Source of the DNA: Anthopleura xanthogrammica
Taxonomy: Eukaryota; Cnidaria; Anthozoa; Actiniaria; Actiniidae
DNA: 64,000 nt
NCBI GenBank assembly: GCA_964019055.1
Contig: OZ025207.1
Location: 15,341,357-15,405,356, forward strand
Direction of reading: 5' to 3'
Part shown: positions 42,336 to 53,857 of the stretch, piece after piece
Layout: each line of letters opens with the position of its first letter
How positions within the stretch are numbered: the stretch's first letter is position 1
Position numbers and translations under genes: made by a program
Notes under the pieces: generated by a model
What the model saw: the letters and a program-made list of their open reading frames with translations, nothing else
What the model was told of the DNA's origin: nothing
Databases searched by the model: none

Positions 42336-43836
42336 GAGTGTATAACGTCACAGTACCGTTAGCATTGTGGCATATCGATGGTCATCACAAGCTCATAAGG
42401 TATTTTATTTATACACAAAATTATGTATCCATGGACGATGTAACATAAGTACTGTATGCATGGACTTATTTATGCTCATAGTAATGCACCTATCAATGTT
42501 AAGCCCAAGGGGGGACCCCGGGGCTAAGAAATGTAATCAAAGTCCCCAAAGTTATGTGAAATCCACTGTAACATTGATAGGTGCATTAGCTCTAAATAGA
42601 AAATTATAAGTTTTCATTAATTAATATTATGTATTGGGGGATATCCAAGTACCTTCAGAGTGACCATGCAGTGCTTAGGCTGATTTCTAAACTCTTGCGA
42701 TTTAGGATCTTTGGATTCCAGTACCACCGAAGTACCCCTGGGGGATAGTGTTTGAAAATAAGATTGGTAATCTGAATCACTTTGTATCATAGGTGGAAAC
42801 TAGTTATACATGGTGGTATTGATGGCTTTACTCGGATTCCAGTATATCTCAAGTGCTCCAATAATAATCGTGCTGATACAGTGCTTGAATGCTTCAAAGA
42901 AGCAGTGAACAAGTATGGATTACCTTCAAGGGTGAGAGCTGACCGAGGTGGAGAGAATGTAGGAGTGTCCTTGTTTATGCTGCAGCACCCATTACGTGGT
43001 CCCGGAAGAGGCAGTATGATTTGTGGACGAAGTGTACATAATCAAAGGATAGAGCGCTTATGGAGGGATGTATACACTGGTGTGGTTTCATTATATTATC
43101 AAATTTTCTCTTACCTAGAAGAATGTGGGGAACTTGACCCAATGAATGATGTTGAAATGTACTGTTTACATTTTATATTTATTCCAAGAATAAATCAACA
43201 TCTTATGAAATGGCAAGAAGGTTGGAACCGACATCGCATACGAACTGCTGGAAACCGAACCCCATTGCAGCTTTACATAATGGAGCTTTTACAAGCCAAT
43301 AGATTAAGTTCTGTTTTAAAAGAGGGAAACTACTCTTCAGTTTCTGAGGTTTGTATTTCATAGGCCATAATAGTCTAATTTGATATAGTCTGATGAAAGT
43401 GCTAAGATATAGAGAAAATTAAGGCTGCAAAGCAATAGCTTTTTGGAAGGTGTTGCTTAACAACTTCCAAAAATGCATATTTAGTGATGGTTTTCTCTAA
43501 AACAAAGTTAATTTACATTGTTTTGTGTACCATTACTTCACCACAATGAATTGTATCATATGTCCTTAATGTAAGAAGAGATTTCCCTTCATTGACTATT
43601 TGATGCATTTTTTGAAACTTTAGGAGCTTCAGGGATATGGTATTGATTGGGATGGTCCTCTTCCACGAGAAGCAGCATGTGATGAAACCATAGAGGTGCC
43701 AGAAATTCCAACTTTATTAAGTAACAATCAGTTATCAATCCTAAAATCAGCTGTGGTCCCCCTTCAACAATCTCAAGTTTATGGAATAGACCTTTTTGTT
43801 AAAGCCAAAGGAATTGTTAGTGATCTTTTACAATAA
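42336..43836 (+). pseudogene. IS3-like transposase, 5'-truncated duplicate
   Basis: Carries the last part of exon 1 (IDGHHKL, first catalytic Asp) up to 42399, then exons 42793-43348 and 43624-43836, identical in protein to copy 1. The helix-turn-helix and start codon are missing because the duplication began at 33184, so no functional transposase can come from it. Confidence 0.9.
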
Positions 43837-44878
43837 TAGTGGCTACTGCCTTGTGTCGATGAGTGAATGAGTAGCAAAAATCGGAATCAATCACTTTTTA
43901 TAGCTTTTGAAACCCATCAGGAATAATACAACCAAATTGATTGAGAACAAGTCACAAAATGTTCATGAAACAAAATTTAAAAGTATTTTCTAGCTACAAT
44001 CTCCATAGTATTAACTAGGTGACCATGATGTTGTAAGATTTAATAAGGCACTTAGCAAAACGAATTTGTTTTAATGCAGAAATATAATGTATATATTAAG
44101 TACAACTATGGTATTGTTTCATGAATATATGGTAGGCACATCTTGAAACGGTACAAAAACACAACCTGCACTGGATTCATTTTCACAACAAGAGTTGCAT
44201 ATTGTTACAACTTTTCCTTCAATAAAAGAGTAACACATTTTAAAAACATACAAACTAGAAAACTAGAGCGAAAACACTAGAACCATGAAATAAAAACAAA
44301 ATAGTTACTAACTAATAGTTTTTATTTAGTGACTATTTAGTCAATATCACTCAACCAGAAACAACAAATACAAAAGGAAACAATACCTCATTACAACTTT
44401 ACTTGTCTTTTATAGTAACTAATAGTCGCTAAATAGAGATCTTTCACATAACTTCAACTACTTATGATAATTAATCACTATAGTAGAAACAGCGACTAAA
44501 TATGCAAATAAGTCTCTACACGCACGGGTGACTAATTGCACTGTCTTTTTCAGTCATTCTTTGCAGGCGAGTAGAATTATAATTGCTCATTTTCTCGGGA
44601 ATTTTATCTGTATTGCTGTTTCTTTCAATTGTAAACGACGTTTTCATGAAGCTTTTTGTTAGTCCGTCTTCTCGTGTGTTAGATAGTTTGATTGTTTAAA
44701 ATGTGAGACGATTTGCCCTTGTACAATACAATAAAATACCACACAGCTTATACCAGATGCAAAAGTATTTATTTATTTTTGCTTTATTTATTTGTGTTAT
44801 GATTTTTGGATACTAGCCACTTTTTTGCAATATATACGAATTCATATTTCTCATGTATGAGATATCCGACTTTTTTCA

Positions 44879-45979
44879 TTAAAGATCATCAAAAAGTACA
44901 ACATGCCTTTGAGCTATGAATGTACACAGCTCGACAACAACTGGCTGAAACCATCTTGGATGGCGCCATACGCTTCCTATAGAACGATATGTTTTTACAT
45001 GTTTGAATGTGTGTTCAACAATAATGCGACATCTAGAAAGTCGATGATTGAATCTTCGTGCTAATCGTTGGAGGCGTCTAATCTGAACTGCACGAAAAGG
45101 TGTTAACAATGGAGGAATGTCTCCATATCCCTTGTCTGCCAAAATCACAGCACCGCGGGGCATATCATAATTCGTTCCTGGTCCAATTCTCTCCATTAAG
45201 TTATAATTGCCAGCATCATTAATTGAACCAAGGAAACCAGCCTGTAGGAAAACAATGTTACCAAGATTATCTACGATAAGCTGGGTGTTCATGAGATGGT
45301 AATGACGGTGACCACTGAAAAAGTCTTGCTGGGGTTCGGCTTCAGGTCTGTAAATTTCATGTGGCGTACCATCGATGCACCCAACAGCATCAGGAAAAGA
45401 ACGCCAGTTTCCCCGCAAAGCGTTCCACTCTGCCAAACTTGGCCATGATACTTGATTGTGAAAATATCGCCATAAAATTGGGATTACACTATGGATTATA
45501 CTTGTAACTGTAGATGGACTCACATCAAACCATAATGCAAGAGTGTCCACACAAGGATATTTTCTAAGCCAAACAAAGGTCAGTAAAACTTTGTTTAGGT
45601 TGTTAAGCTTGGAATCCTTTTTCCTTTGTCTTTGCCCTCCCCTCCTGTTTAAACGAGTTTCGGGAAGCTCTCCGGTGTTTAACCAAAATAGGTACCTTTG
45701 GTTTTTCATATCATCAAAAACATTTTTTCCTTGAAACTGGAAGCCACCGAATCCTGGATCAAGACGTTGCATAATGCGGCCGATCAATGGAGGAGCATTT
45801 GGAAGCGATGATAGCAGCATTATAATGGAAACCAACATCCGTATGAAGTTCTGCAGTTGGTTGAAATTGTTAGCAGGTGGTGGAGAAAGCTGCACCAACA
45901 ACGTTAGGAAAGCTCCAATTACAGCCACGAACTGATGAACGGGAATCGGCATATTGTAATATCGCGCAGGAATATTCAT
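44879..45979 (-). CDS. PIF/Harbinger-type DDE transposase, copy 2
   Basis: Predicted protein identical to the one at 35730-36830, with D, D and E catalytic residues and helix-turn-helix intact. See that entry for motifs. Confidence 0.9.
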   Translation of the reverse strand: MNIPARYYNMPIPVHQFVAVIGAFLTLLVQLSPPPANNFNQLQNFIRMLVSIIMLLSSLPNAPPLIGRIMQRLDPGFGGFQFQGKNVFDDMKNQRYLFWLNTGELPETRLNRRGGQRQRKKDSKLNNLNKVLLTFVWLRKYPCVDTLALWFDVSPSTVTSIIHSVIPILWRYFHNQVSWPSLAEWNALRGNWRSFPDAVGCIDGTPHEIYRPEAEPQQDFFSGHRHYHLMNTQLIVDNLGNIVFLQAGFLGSINDAGNYNLMERIGPGTNYDMPRGAVILADKGYGDIPPLLTPFRAVQIRRLQRLARRFNHRLSRCRIIVEHTFKHVKTYRSIGSVWRHPRWFQPVVVELCTFIAQRHVVLFDDL

Positions 45980-46514
45980 ATTTCCATGTATGGCCTTTTT
46001 ATATAATATGACAGGTTTAATTAATGGATAGTATTAATTTGTCCCCAAAGGGGACAAAAAAACAACAGCATTGATGATGATGAATAGATATCCAACTAAA
46101 AGCAATTCATTTTTGTTCCAGCTCATGCATGCAGTATGGTGATCGCACTTAAACCGTGAAATTGACTTAGGTAAATTGTGCAAAATAGTAGCAATTAGAC
46201 AATAGGAAACGCTTTAATTGCGTTCACTGTAATGCCTATAAAATAAATGGTATTACGTAACTGGACTTCGCACCAGAAGAAAAGACTATTGTTCTTTCCT
46301 TTTTTCATCCGAAATGTTTATTTTATTTGCAAAGTTTGAACCTCCCCTTTTTCGAGAAGAGTTGAAATTCGTTAGGCCTAAGTTTGTTAAAATAAAGATA
46401 GAGTCATCATTCCAGCAAGCTTCTTTTGTTAATAGACGAAAGTTTGCCTTTTGTTAAGTATTGCTATAAAGGTAGAGTCCATAACCATTCATTCAAGCCT
46501 TTTCAGATAGTAAA

Positions 46515-47305
46515 ATGGCACAATTCTGGCGACCATTCGAAGAACTTGAAACAGACCAACATCAACCATCAGTGGGTCAAATTTCGGGTACGTTTTGAGA
46601 CCTTTGTTACTATACAATGTTATCTATGGTCGTTGGATAATTAAATATCGTCTTGTTTTCTCTTATGCAGTTGCTTCAGCCAAGAAATCTAGCCGTCTTC
46701 CAATTTCAGAAGAAGAAAAAGCAATTGTACTCGAGACTTACTCAATATTTTCAGGGTGGGACGAAATACTCAAACACGTCAAGCAGCGCATTAATGATCA
46801 ACCTATTCGTGGTAATAGAAGCTCAAATTTAAAAAAGTATTATTCAAATACAGCACGAGAAGCTATCATAAAAAGGATTCGCCGAATTGTAAGCCAAAAT
46901 GTCGCTGAGGCTCAGAGAGTTGCAAAACAACAGGAGCACACATCCGCTACACAACAGTCAGTCCGAATGTCCCAGACCATCTTAGAAGCAAAGACAAGAT
47001 ATTCAACGAAAAGCAGTCCTGAAGAAAGAGCAAAGGCAAAGTTGAATTTCGCTGCAAATCTGAATGACGATGATTCTGAGGAAGAGGAGGAAGAAGAAAG
47101 CACAGTTCAAACCAACTCTGCCGTTAAGGAGCCAGCCTCGTCACAGGGTGCCACAGTGGGAAAGTGTAAGAAGAGGAAGAAATCTAAAGGAAATTCAATG
47201 GCTGCAAACAAGGCGCACACCGAAATGTGTGATAAGGCAATGAAAATGATGGGAAGAATTGACAAATTTTTAGATAGATTTGAAAGTGGAGACGAAACAG
47301 ATTGA
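46515..47305 (+). CDS. SANT/Myb-like partner protein, copy 2
   Basis: Exons 46515-46587 and 46671-47305, same protein as at 37366-38156, same 83-base intron. Divergent from the transposase at 45979. Confidence 0.75.
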
Positions 47306-48054
47306 AAAAAGTAAATAAAGATTGAGATTTAACAAAATTTGACTCCTTCATTAGCTGTAGGTACATTGTATTCAATGTACCTATAAGAGGGGGGGGGGGG
47401 CGGCACTCTTTGATAGGCAGGCAAAGTTTTTCATGTTTTCTCCATAAAGATCACTAAAATTTCGAGGATTGCCCCCACTCCAACACTTTTCGATCACCCC
47501 ATGTGTTTATTGGCTGCACTCTATTGTCCTCTATGACTTTTGCCTGCATTTTGTGCACAAGAATGACTGAAAAAGACAGCGCAATTAGTCACCCGTGCGT
47601 GTAGAAACTTATTTGCATATTTAGTCGCTGTTTCTACTATAGTGATTAATTATCATAAGTAGTTGAAGTTATGTGAAAGATCTCTAATAAGAACTATTAC
47701 ACACTAACAATTTGATTTTGTTTCATGGTTCTAGTGTTTTCGCTCTATCCACAACATGTATAACACTGTTATACCCTCTAAAGGGGTTTGTTATGAGGAA
47801 TAAGAGCATACTAACTTTGTTGACCAAACTTGGACCTGTTATCTTGGTAACACTCAAAAATAAAAGGCCAGACCTAATCTTAAGTTCCCTAATAAAGAGC
47901 TCCTGGTGTTTTGGCCTTAAGAGAATAATTTAACCCAACAACTTCAATTTAAAAAACCAAGAAAGTAAAAAAGAAAACAATTAAAAAATAGCCATTCTTT
48001 CTCAGTGTCAACAGTTTGCTGAATAACAAAACGGGAGAATAACTTCTCATGCGT

Positions 48055-51000
48055 TTAAAATCTACCATAACCAGTTGCTTGGGCAGAGATAGTGATGCTT
48101 ATCTTTTGCTTGAACTGATTATAATCTTTGGCATCAGTGGGAATGGAAAGAACACCCATGCATGCTTCTGGGTCAGGAAGGGTCTTCTCCTTTCTGTTGA
48201 ACTTTATGTACACAGGCTGTACTGGGTATTGTGGACTACCAAGAACAAATTGCAAGAATCTTCCTGTAGTTGGACTGTATTGGTCATTTGAAGAAACTAT
48301 GAATTTAAAATGTAACATAAGTCAGTTTTCCTTAGATGTTTTTCATGATGGATAATCTAGTGTTATTAACATAATTCAAATACCTGGGAGGGAAGAGACA
48401 TATTCCTTGATCCACTCAAAGGCCTTCTCTTGACTTTCGTCTACGTCTTTTACACTTGCATGTAGAGCAATTTTCTTCACTAGGGAATCACCTGTTACAG
48501 TGATATCATTTACCCTAGGGAAAACATGGGAATCCAAAAGGTGATTACTCTTTTGGAGAAATGAAGCCAAGTGTATTATTTCCATTCCTCTGTGGATGTC
48601 ATCCATTTCAAGTTTACGGATAATCAGGGCAAAATGAATCAATATTTTTTCACATGCAGCATCTCTGTTGGACTTGACAATTAGTTTGTTCACAAACCCA
48701 GCAGCAACTAGGGTATTAACCACGGCTTCATCTGCATTCAGTTCTTTAAACTCCTCATCTGTTTTTGCATTCTTCACCTAACATAAAAAATAGTAAGTTA
48801 TTTGAGTTTTTTATAGACCTAAAATCTACATGTAGTGGTGGATTTAGAGTACCAGTAATTCATATAAACCACTCAGATATTTATAAAATTGTAAATTCCA
48901 GATTTTCAAATACTAGTTTTTTAGAAATATTTGAGTAGTTTATCATTAACTCTAGATCCGCCACTGAAAAAGATGTACTGTTGCTACTAACAGTCAGTTC
49001 CTTTTAGTTTTTCTTATTTATTAAATCCATTCCCAAGTGTTTCTCTTATTTGTTTACCCGTTGAAGTATTTCTCTAACTTCACAGTCTGGAATATCTCTA
49101 GAACTGAGATATGGTATGGCCTCATCAACTGATGCAGTTATAATGTAAGCTGCTGCTGCCTTGGAAACACCAATAAGTGGATACCCATCGTGTAGAAAGG
49201 AATGACAAATCATTAGTCCAGCATAATAAAATAGCATAGAATCTAGAGATTCTACACAATGGATTGGCACAAGGTGATCTGCCTCGCCCTCAAAAAGATG
49301 AACTGAAGAATCTCCAGATGCAAGGAGAGACATGCACAAATGAAAGTATTCTCTAGTAGGACCAGAGGAATCTGTGCCATCTTCTCCTTTGAATTCAACG
49401 TCAGGTGTTCCTCTTATATTGAGCCCCTTCTTGTACAGCTTGAATATTTCACGAAGAGGTTTGAGTGATTGACGATCAATAATAATTGGCTGCTGTAGGG
49501 CAGGGTTCAACCAATAGCGCCTGAAAGCTCCAAGTGTTGAAGGAACAGTGTCAAACACTGATGTTAACATGGCATCATCATCTTTTTGTTCTTCTGAAAT
49601 CAAATACATTCAGATATGAATATATTAACATCCATCTTAAGTTCAAAATATCTAACAAAGGCAAAAATAATAATTTAAACAATTTTAGCTATGGCATCAA
49701 GGGGATACTTCAAAAGTATTGTAACATATATTTGCTTATTTAAAGCTTGTACTCTTGGTTTGGCATTAATGTAACTTATGTGATAAAAACAGCGTACTTA
49801 GTAGAGGGGATTTAATACAAATCAAACTAATAAATGAGTAAATACAAACCAAGAAGTTCTGCAACAGTTGCTTCAACAGAACCCATTCTTGAATAGGTTC
49901 TTTGTATCTCTCTATATTCTTTATCAGGAAAAATGTCCATGATATGGGCTAAAGAGTCATCAGGATCCAAACTTGACTCAGGGTCAGATGTAATAGGCAC
50001 AGGATTCTAATGATAAATTAAGAAGACTTCAATTTTCTTCTTGCTTATTTCAGTTTTGCCAAGCAATAACATGTCCTGTCAAATAATTGGATGAGTGAAG
50101 CTATCTTTTTGATACAGTGCTTGTAGTTCTGTTTACATGTGTCACGACTCAGCTATACACTGTACATGTCTTTTGTTTTGTGTAGATATTCTTTACCCAA
50201 GAAACCCCAGAAACCCACAAACATTACCTCTTCATCTCCTTTTGTCAGGTCGACTGTGCATGTACTGGTTATCTTGTCTGCACTGGGATTGTCTTTCTCA
50301 GACCGGCAAATACATCCTTTACTTATTAAGGGAATAAATCTTGCAACAACAAGCATTTATAACTGGTTTAGAGTATCATAGTAGTTTTGTGTCCTCGATA
50401 TCTAGGTTCAAGATGAAGTCAACTCACCTTCCATCATGCTCCTCACCACTACCACATGTCTCTGTATGCTGGCGCAAAATATTGACATTTATCAGCTCAC
50501 CACAAGTGAAACATTTTTCTTTTGGCCATTCAAACCCTTTCTATACAACATAGAAAATTTATTTACATTATAAGATGAACATGAATCGACTTAGTTTGTA
50601 CAAGGACTAATATAATATACCTTCTGCAGGCTCATAACAAATACCCTACCCTGAAGATGGACAAGATACCAAATCTATCCAGCCCCCAACCCCTACTATT
50701 ACCACTTCTCTCCAAGTTGGGGGGTCAGGGTCTATATTGACTGGTGCATAACAAACACTTGTAAATTAAAATTTTGAAGATGTTAATTTATGTAAAAATC
50801 ATCCTTAATATTAATCCTCCCCAACTGATTAATCAAAATAATTAAATTAGCATTTGTTGCACACTTACATGTTTATCTTGTTCCCCATGGGACTCTAGCG
50901 ACAGAGACTTCTGAATTGGTCTTATGTATCCCTTGGCCTGCATAAGACAAGATTTCAAGAATTGTACATCATAACCACCAGGTGGAATTGTGATGACTTC

Positions 51001-51474
51001 CAGGATTTTACTAGAACCCGCAAAAGTTCGCATTATTTCGAATCCTCCGCAGTCTTTCATGCCGGGAAACACGTCCAGAATCTTTGTTTTGACGTGTTCT
51101 GCATTCCCATCTTTTTGGAAAACAATGTCCCTATCCCCGAGTCCTGCCAGGCTATGTTGAAGTTTCTGCTTGGAGGTAGGCACTTCTTGCGATAAGTTAC
51201 TTCCAAACAGAAAGAATTTGTGAGTCCATGTATTCCTCACTGGAATGAAAATCTTATCACTTGTTTTACGTCTCTTTTGAGATGGACCTGGCCTTTGAAA
51301 GGATGAAGATGGCTTAAAAGCAAAAAGTTTGCGATGCTCCTCTTTAACCTTACTTTCTCCACTTGTCACGGGAGAAGATTCGGTACATTTTTTCAAAGCT
51401 TCTGCAGCCGTCGCTAGTTTGTCAACACATTCTTTGAGTGAAGATCCAAATGTTTTCTCGTTCAGTTCCGCCAT
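48055..51474 (-). CDS. HECT E3 ubiquitin ligase, copy 2
   Basis: Same seven-exon structure as copy 1, each exon shifted by 9151 bases (first exon 51474-50869, last 48296-48055). One residue difference was seen: SSGP here versus ASGP in copy 1, in the HECT N-lobe. Unlike copy 1, this copy keeps the whole right terminal repeat upstream of its ATG, so it is the one likely to be transcribed from the native promoter. The frame upstream of the ATG is open through both 51-bp units to 51669. Catalytic Cys, C2HC finger and CUE-like domain are intact. Confidence 0.88.
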
Positions 51475-51724
51475 TTTGGATTTGTCACGTGGTTTTGTTA
51501 TCCTTCCCATAAGACCTCTCGATCCGTATAAACGCTCGCAAAGGTTCTTGGTACCATCATAACGCGAAAACACCGTCATAACGCGAAAACAGCCCGAATT
51601 ATTAGCATCATAACGCGAAAACACCATCATAACGCGAAAACAGCCCGAATAATATGACAACATCAGCACTCCAAATTTCCTTCATAATACCAAAAGTGAA
51701 TTTTGGCAGTAATAACACTCCATA
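51458..51724. repeat. Right terminal inverted repeat (267 bp) with two 51-bp subrepeats
   Basis: Reverse complement of the left terminus apart from six fewer units and a few single-base changes (for example CGTTTATACG versus CGTATATACG). It ends inside the HECT start region (ATGGCGGAACTGAACGA). Both genes therefore share the first five residues, MAELN. Confidence 0.95.
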
Positions 51725-52072
51725 CTTTTAGCATGAAGACCTTCCTTTATTACGATTATCTTTTCGGTAAAGTAATCAGCGAACGTAGTAGCAAGTGATG
51801 CAGGGTTGACAGAGGTGGGAAGTCGCACTTCGCTATGTCGATGGAGAAGTTTGTTGACTGTAGAGAAAAGCTTCTTGGGATCAGATTGATTTTCAGAAAT
51901 GACATCAGAATAGTAGGCTCTTTTGGCTTCAAATATGCACTTGTTGACATATTTGCATTGTTCAACAAACAATTGACGATCAACAGTTAGACGGGATGCC
52001 CTCCAACGGCGTTCCAGGGTTCTTCGTTTCGCTTTCTCCTTATTGATATCTTCAGTATACCAAGCAGCACTT
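51725..52072 (-). pseudogene. CR1-like LINE, 5' portion of the split copy
   Basis: Minus-strand reading gives SAAWYTEDINKEKAKRRTLE, then RRWRASRLTVDRQLFVEQC, KRAYYSDVI and DPKKLFSTVNKLLHR, the linker between endonuclease and RT of CR1/L2-type LINEs. It starts abruptly at about 52072, so the LINE was already 5'-truncated without an endonuclease. The first six bases (51725-51730) are the right target duplication. The LINE continues at 32007 on the same strand. Confidence 0.85.
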
Positions 52073-52224
52073 TAGATAAGTATATAAATATAATTGAGTC
52101 ATCATCATAGCAAATAGTTTTTATTTCAAATTTTAACATTTTAAGCATACTGGGCAAAACCATTGACCAGGTGGGGCCACATTAATGCCAACACAGTTGA
52201 AATGGAACCATACAATCTTGCATT

Positions 52225-52305
52225 GATTGCTCTTGCAGTGAGCTTTTTGCTCTTGCCGTGAGCTTTTTGCTCTTGCCGTGAGGTTTTTGCTTTCGCAGTG
52301 ACAGT
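52225..52305. repeat. 20-bp unit repeated three to four times inside the PHD exon
   Basis: On the minus strand the unit GGCAAGAGCAAAAAGCTCAC occurs twice exactly, with diverged units on each side. Because 20 is not a multiple of three the unit cycles frames, and it lies between the first and second zinc ligand pairs of the PHD finger. Confidence 0.8.
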
Positions 52306-52660
52306 TGTGGGCTTCCGTAGAAGTATGACTGACGAAGTTTCACTTTCATTCAGCCCTTGCTTTAAACTGTCTAAAAACTCAATGGGATCATGTTTTAATG
52401 ATCTTGGGTCAAAATTTGTAGGTTTGACTGCTCTCTCTCTTACCGTATTCGGATTTGCAAATTTTCAGATCAGAAATGGGACAGGCATTTTCGTTTGGTT
52501 TGCCTTGTTTTTTTCCACATGCACTCTTTCGAAGTACAGGACTCCTGTTGATTTCTATGCACAGAACATTCTACATCAAACAAACATGCAGCTACATGCC
52601 TGCATGAGCCATCAGCCCTGAAAAAGAATTTTAAAAAATTAAGTAGGATTCCCAGTCTAA

Positions 52661-52766
52661 GTATATAAAATAAAATAAATTTAACTCCATGTTTGACATT
52701 TCATTTTTGCTTTTATAAAATAAAATAAATTTAACTCCATGTTTGACATTTCATCTTTGCTTTTTA
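52661..52766. repeat. Short tandem duplication, about 52 bp
   Basis: The block beginning TATAAAATAAAATAAATTTA and running through CTCCATGTTTGACATTTCAT is present twice in a row with one mismatch (ATTTTTGC versus ATCTTTGC). It lies in an intron of the decayed SWIM gene. Confidence 0.85.
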
Positions 52767-53857
52767 CAAGCATTCATAAAAGATTATGAAGAGATTGTGA
52801 TTACTTTATTATCAGCAACAATAAACAGGCATTAATTTTATGAAACATTGCAGTCCATAACTAAAAACTGATGAGACCTAACACACCAACACATCACACA
52901 TTAAAAAAATGCAATTTAACTTACCCTCCCTTACCCTCAAGGACAAAATGCACTATGGACAGATCCATCACTTTTTAATACCACAATGCCATCATAGTGA
53001 CTTTTTCCACCATCAACTTTAGACCTCTCAGTTGGTTTCACATTAAACTTGATGAATGTATAATCCATGCCTTCAGGTTTGTGTAATTTCAAGTCTAATA
53101 CATGTCCATCGTTAAATAGCCTATATCCTTGAAGGCTCTTGAATGATTTTAAGTTTTCTTGGTCATACTCTGCCTTTCCGACCAAATAGTTGCAAATATC
53201 GGGGAAAGTAAGTTCAGGTATGCTTAAGAAGTTGTTGCTCCAGTTTTTGATAGTATCAGGATTTGGCAAAACACCATCTTGTGTTTGTCTAAGTTTCGAA
53301 ATCAAAACTTTCTTCTCTTCGTGATCACCATCTGTAATTTTTGGCAGTTTCATCTTGCTTGCATTAAAAGAAAGCTCCACAAGTTCTGCTTTTCTTTTCT
53401 TTTTTCCATCCGAGGATGTTTGGATCCCTCGATCATGGAGGTAAGACTTGAGCCAAGGCAGATGTTTATGCTGAAAATACTCTCTTCATTCGTGGCTTCG
53501 TTTGCCTCCATTTTAACAATTATTATGGAAGAAAAACACTTTCTCCCTTGGTTACAGAGTAAACAAACATCGATTCTAAACAATCTCAGTAGAAAAAACA
53601 CCAACAAAGTGATAAACTTAGCGAAACAGTAAAGCTTTTAAGAAGTAAATAGCAAAGATGTCTACCCCGGAGCCTCGTTTTGAGGTCGAATTCTCGGTCC
53701 CAGTCCCCTCGCTCCAGTTGGCTTCGGATACATCTAAAGTGGGCTATTGGACCAAAGACTTATGAATTTTTCATGAGTTTTTGAAATAAGATTTTGAATT
53801 TTAATAATTTTGTGGATTACTTTTCTTTTCTGAATGTTTAAAAGACATCCCTCTTAA

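Larger units (their letters stand above)
44266..47745. mobile_element. Nested Harbinger/ISL2EU-like element, copy 2
   Basis: Duplicate of 35117-38594 as part of the large tandem duplication, not a separate transposition: flanks are also duplicated. It differs by single bases and the G-run length. Confidence 0.8.
42333..51483. repeat. Tandem duplication, unit 2 (9151 bp)
   Basis: Near-perfect copy of 33184-42332, offset 9149 bases, then 9151 after a G-run difference near 47393. Differences are so few that the event is very recent, was homogenised by gene conversion, or is an assembly artefact. Confidence 0.93.
32008..51724. mobile_element. 19.7-kb IS3EU-like DNA transposon with HECT ubiquitin ligase passenger
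   Basis: Inverted repeats begin TATGGAGTGTTATTAC at 32008 and end with the complement at 51724. A 6-bp target duplication, CTTTTA, flanks them. From memory, eukaryotic IS3EU elements have 6-bp duplications, TAY...RTA ends and an IS3-like DDE transposase; this one fits. Gene order: transposase (+, from the left terminus), nested Harbinger-like element, HECT ligase (-, from the right terminus). The interior 33184-42332 is repeated as 42333-51483. Without the duplication the element is about 10.57 kb. The transposase copy is frameshifted, so this copy needs a helper, while the ligase is intact. Confidence 0.88.
52140..53530 (-). pseudogene. SAP-SWIM-PHD repeat protein, decayed
   Basis: Pieces in order on the minus strand: a SAP-like motif LPWLKSYLHDRGIQTSSDGK (about 53.47-53.40 kb) in a different frame from its ATG; frame 53380-52937 with PELTFPDICNYLVGKAEYDQ and GIVVLKSDGSVHSAFCP (first half of a SWIM finger); after an intron, GADGSCRHVAACLFDVE (second half, about 52.62-52.57 kb); and a PHD finger CKSNQCKIVWFHFNCVGINV..PPGQWFCPVC (about 52.23-52.15 kb). 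A TGA follows the first half-finger and frames shift between pieces. It is related to the SWIM fragment at 6.6-7.6 kb. Confidence 0.65.

Noticed and set aside
33184..51483. Two independent transposon insertions side by side
   Set aside because: Only one pair of outer termini and target duplication exists, and the joint lies inside coding and terminal sequence with microhomology, so it is an internal duplication.
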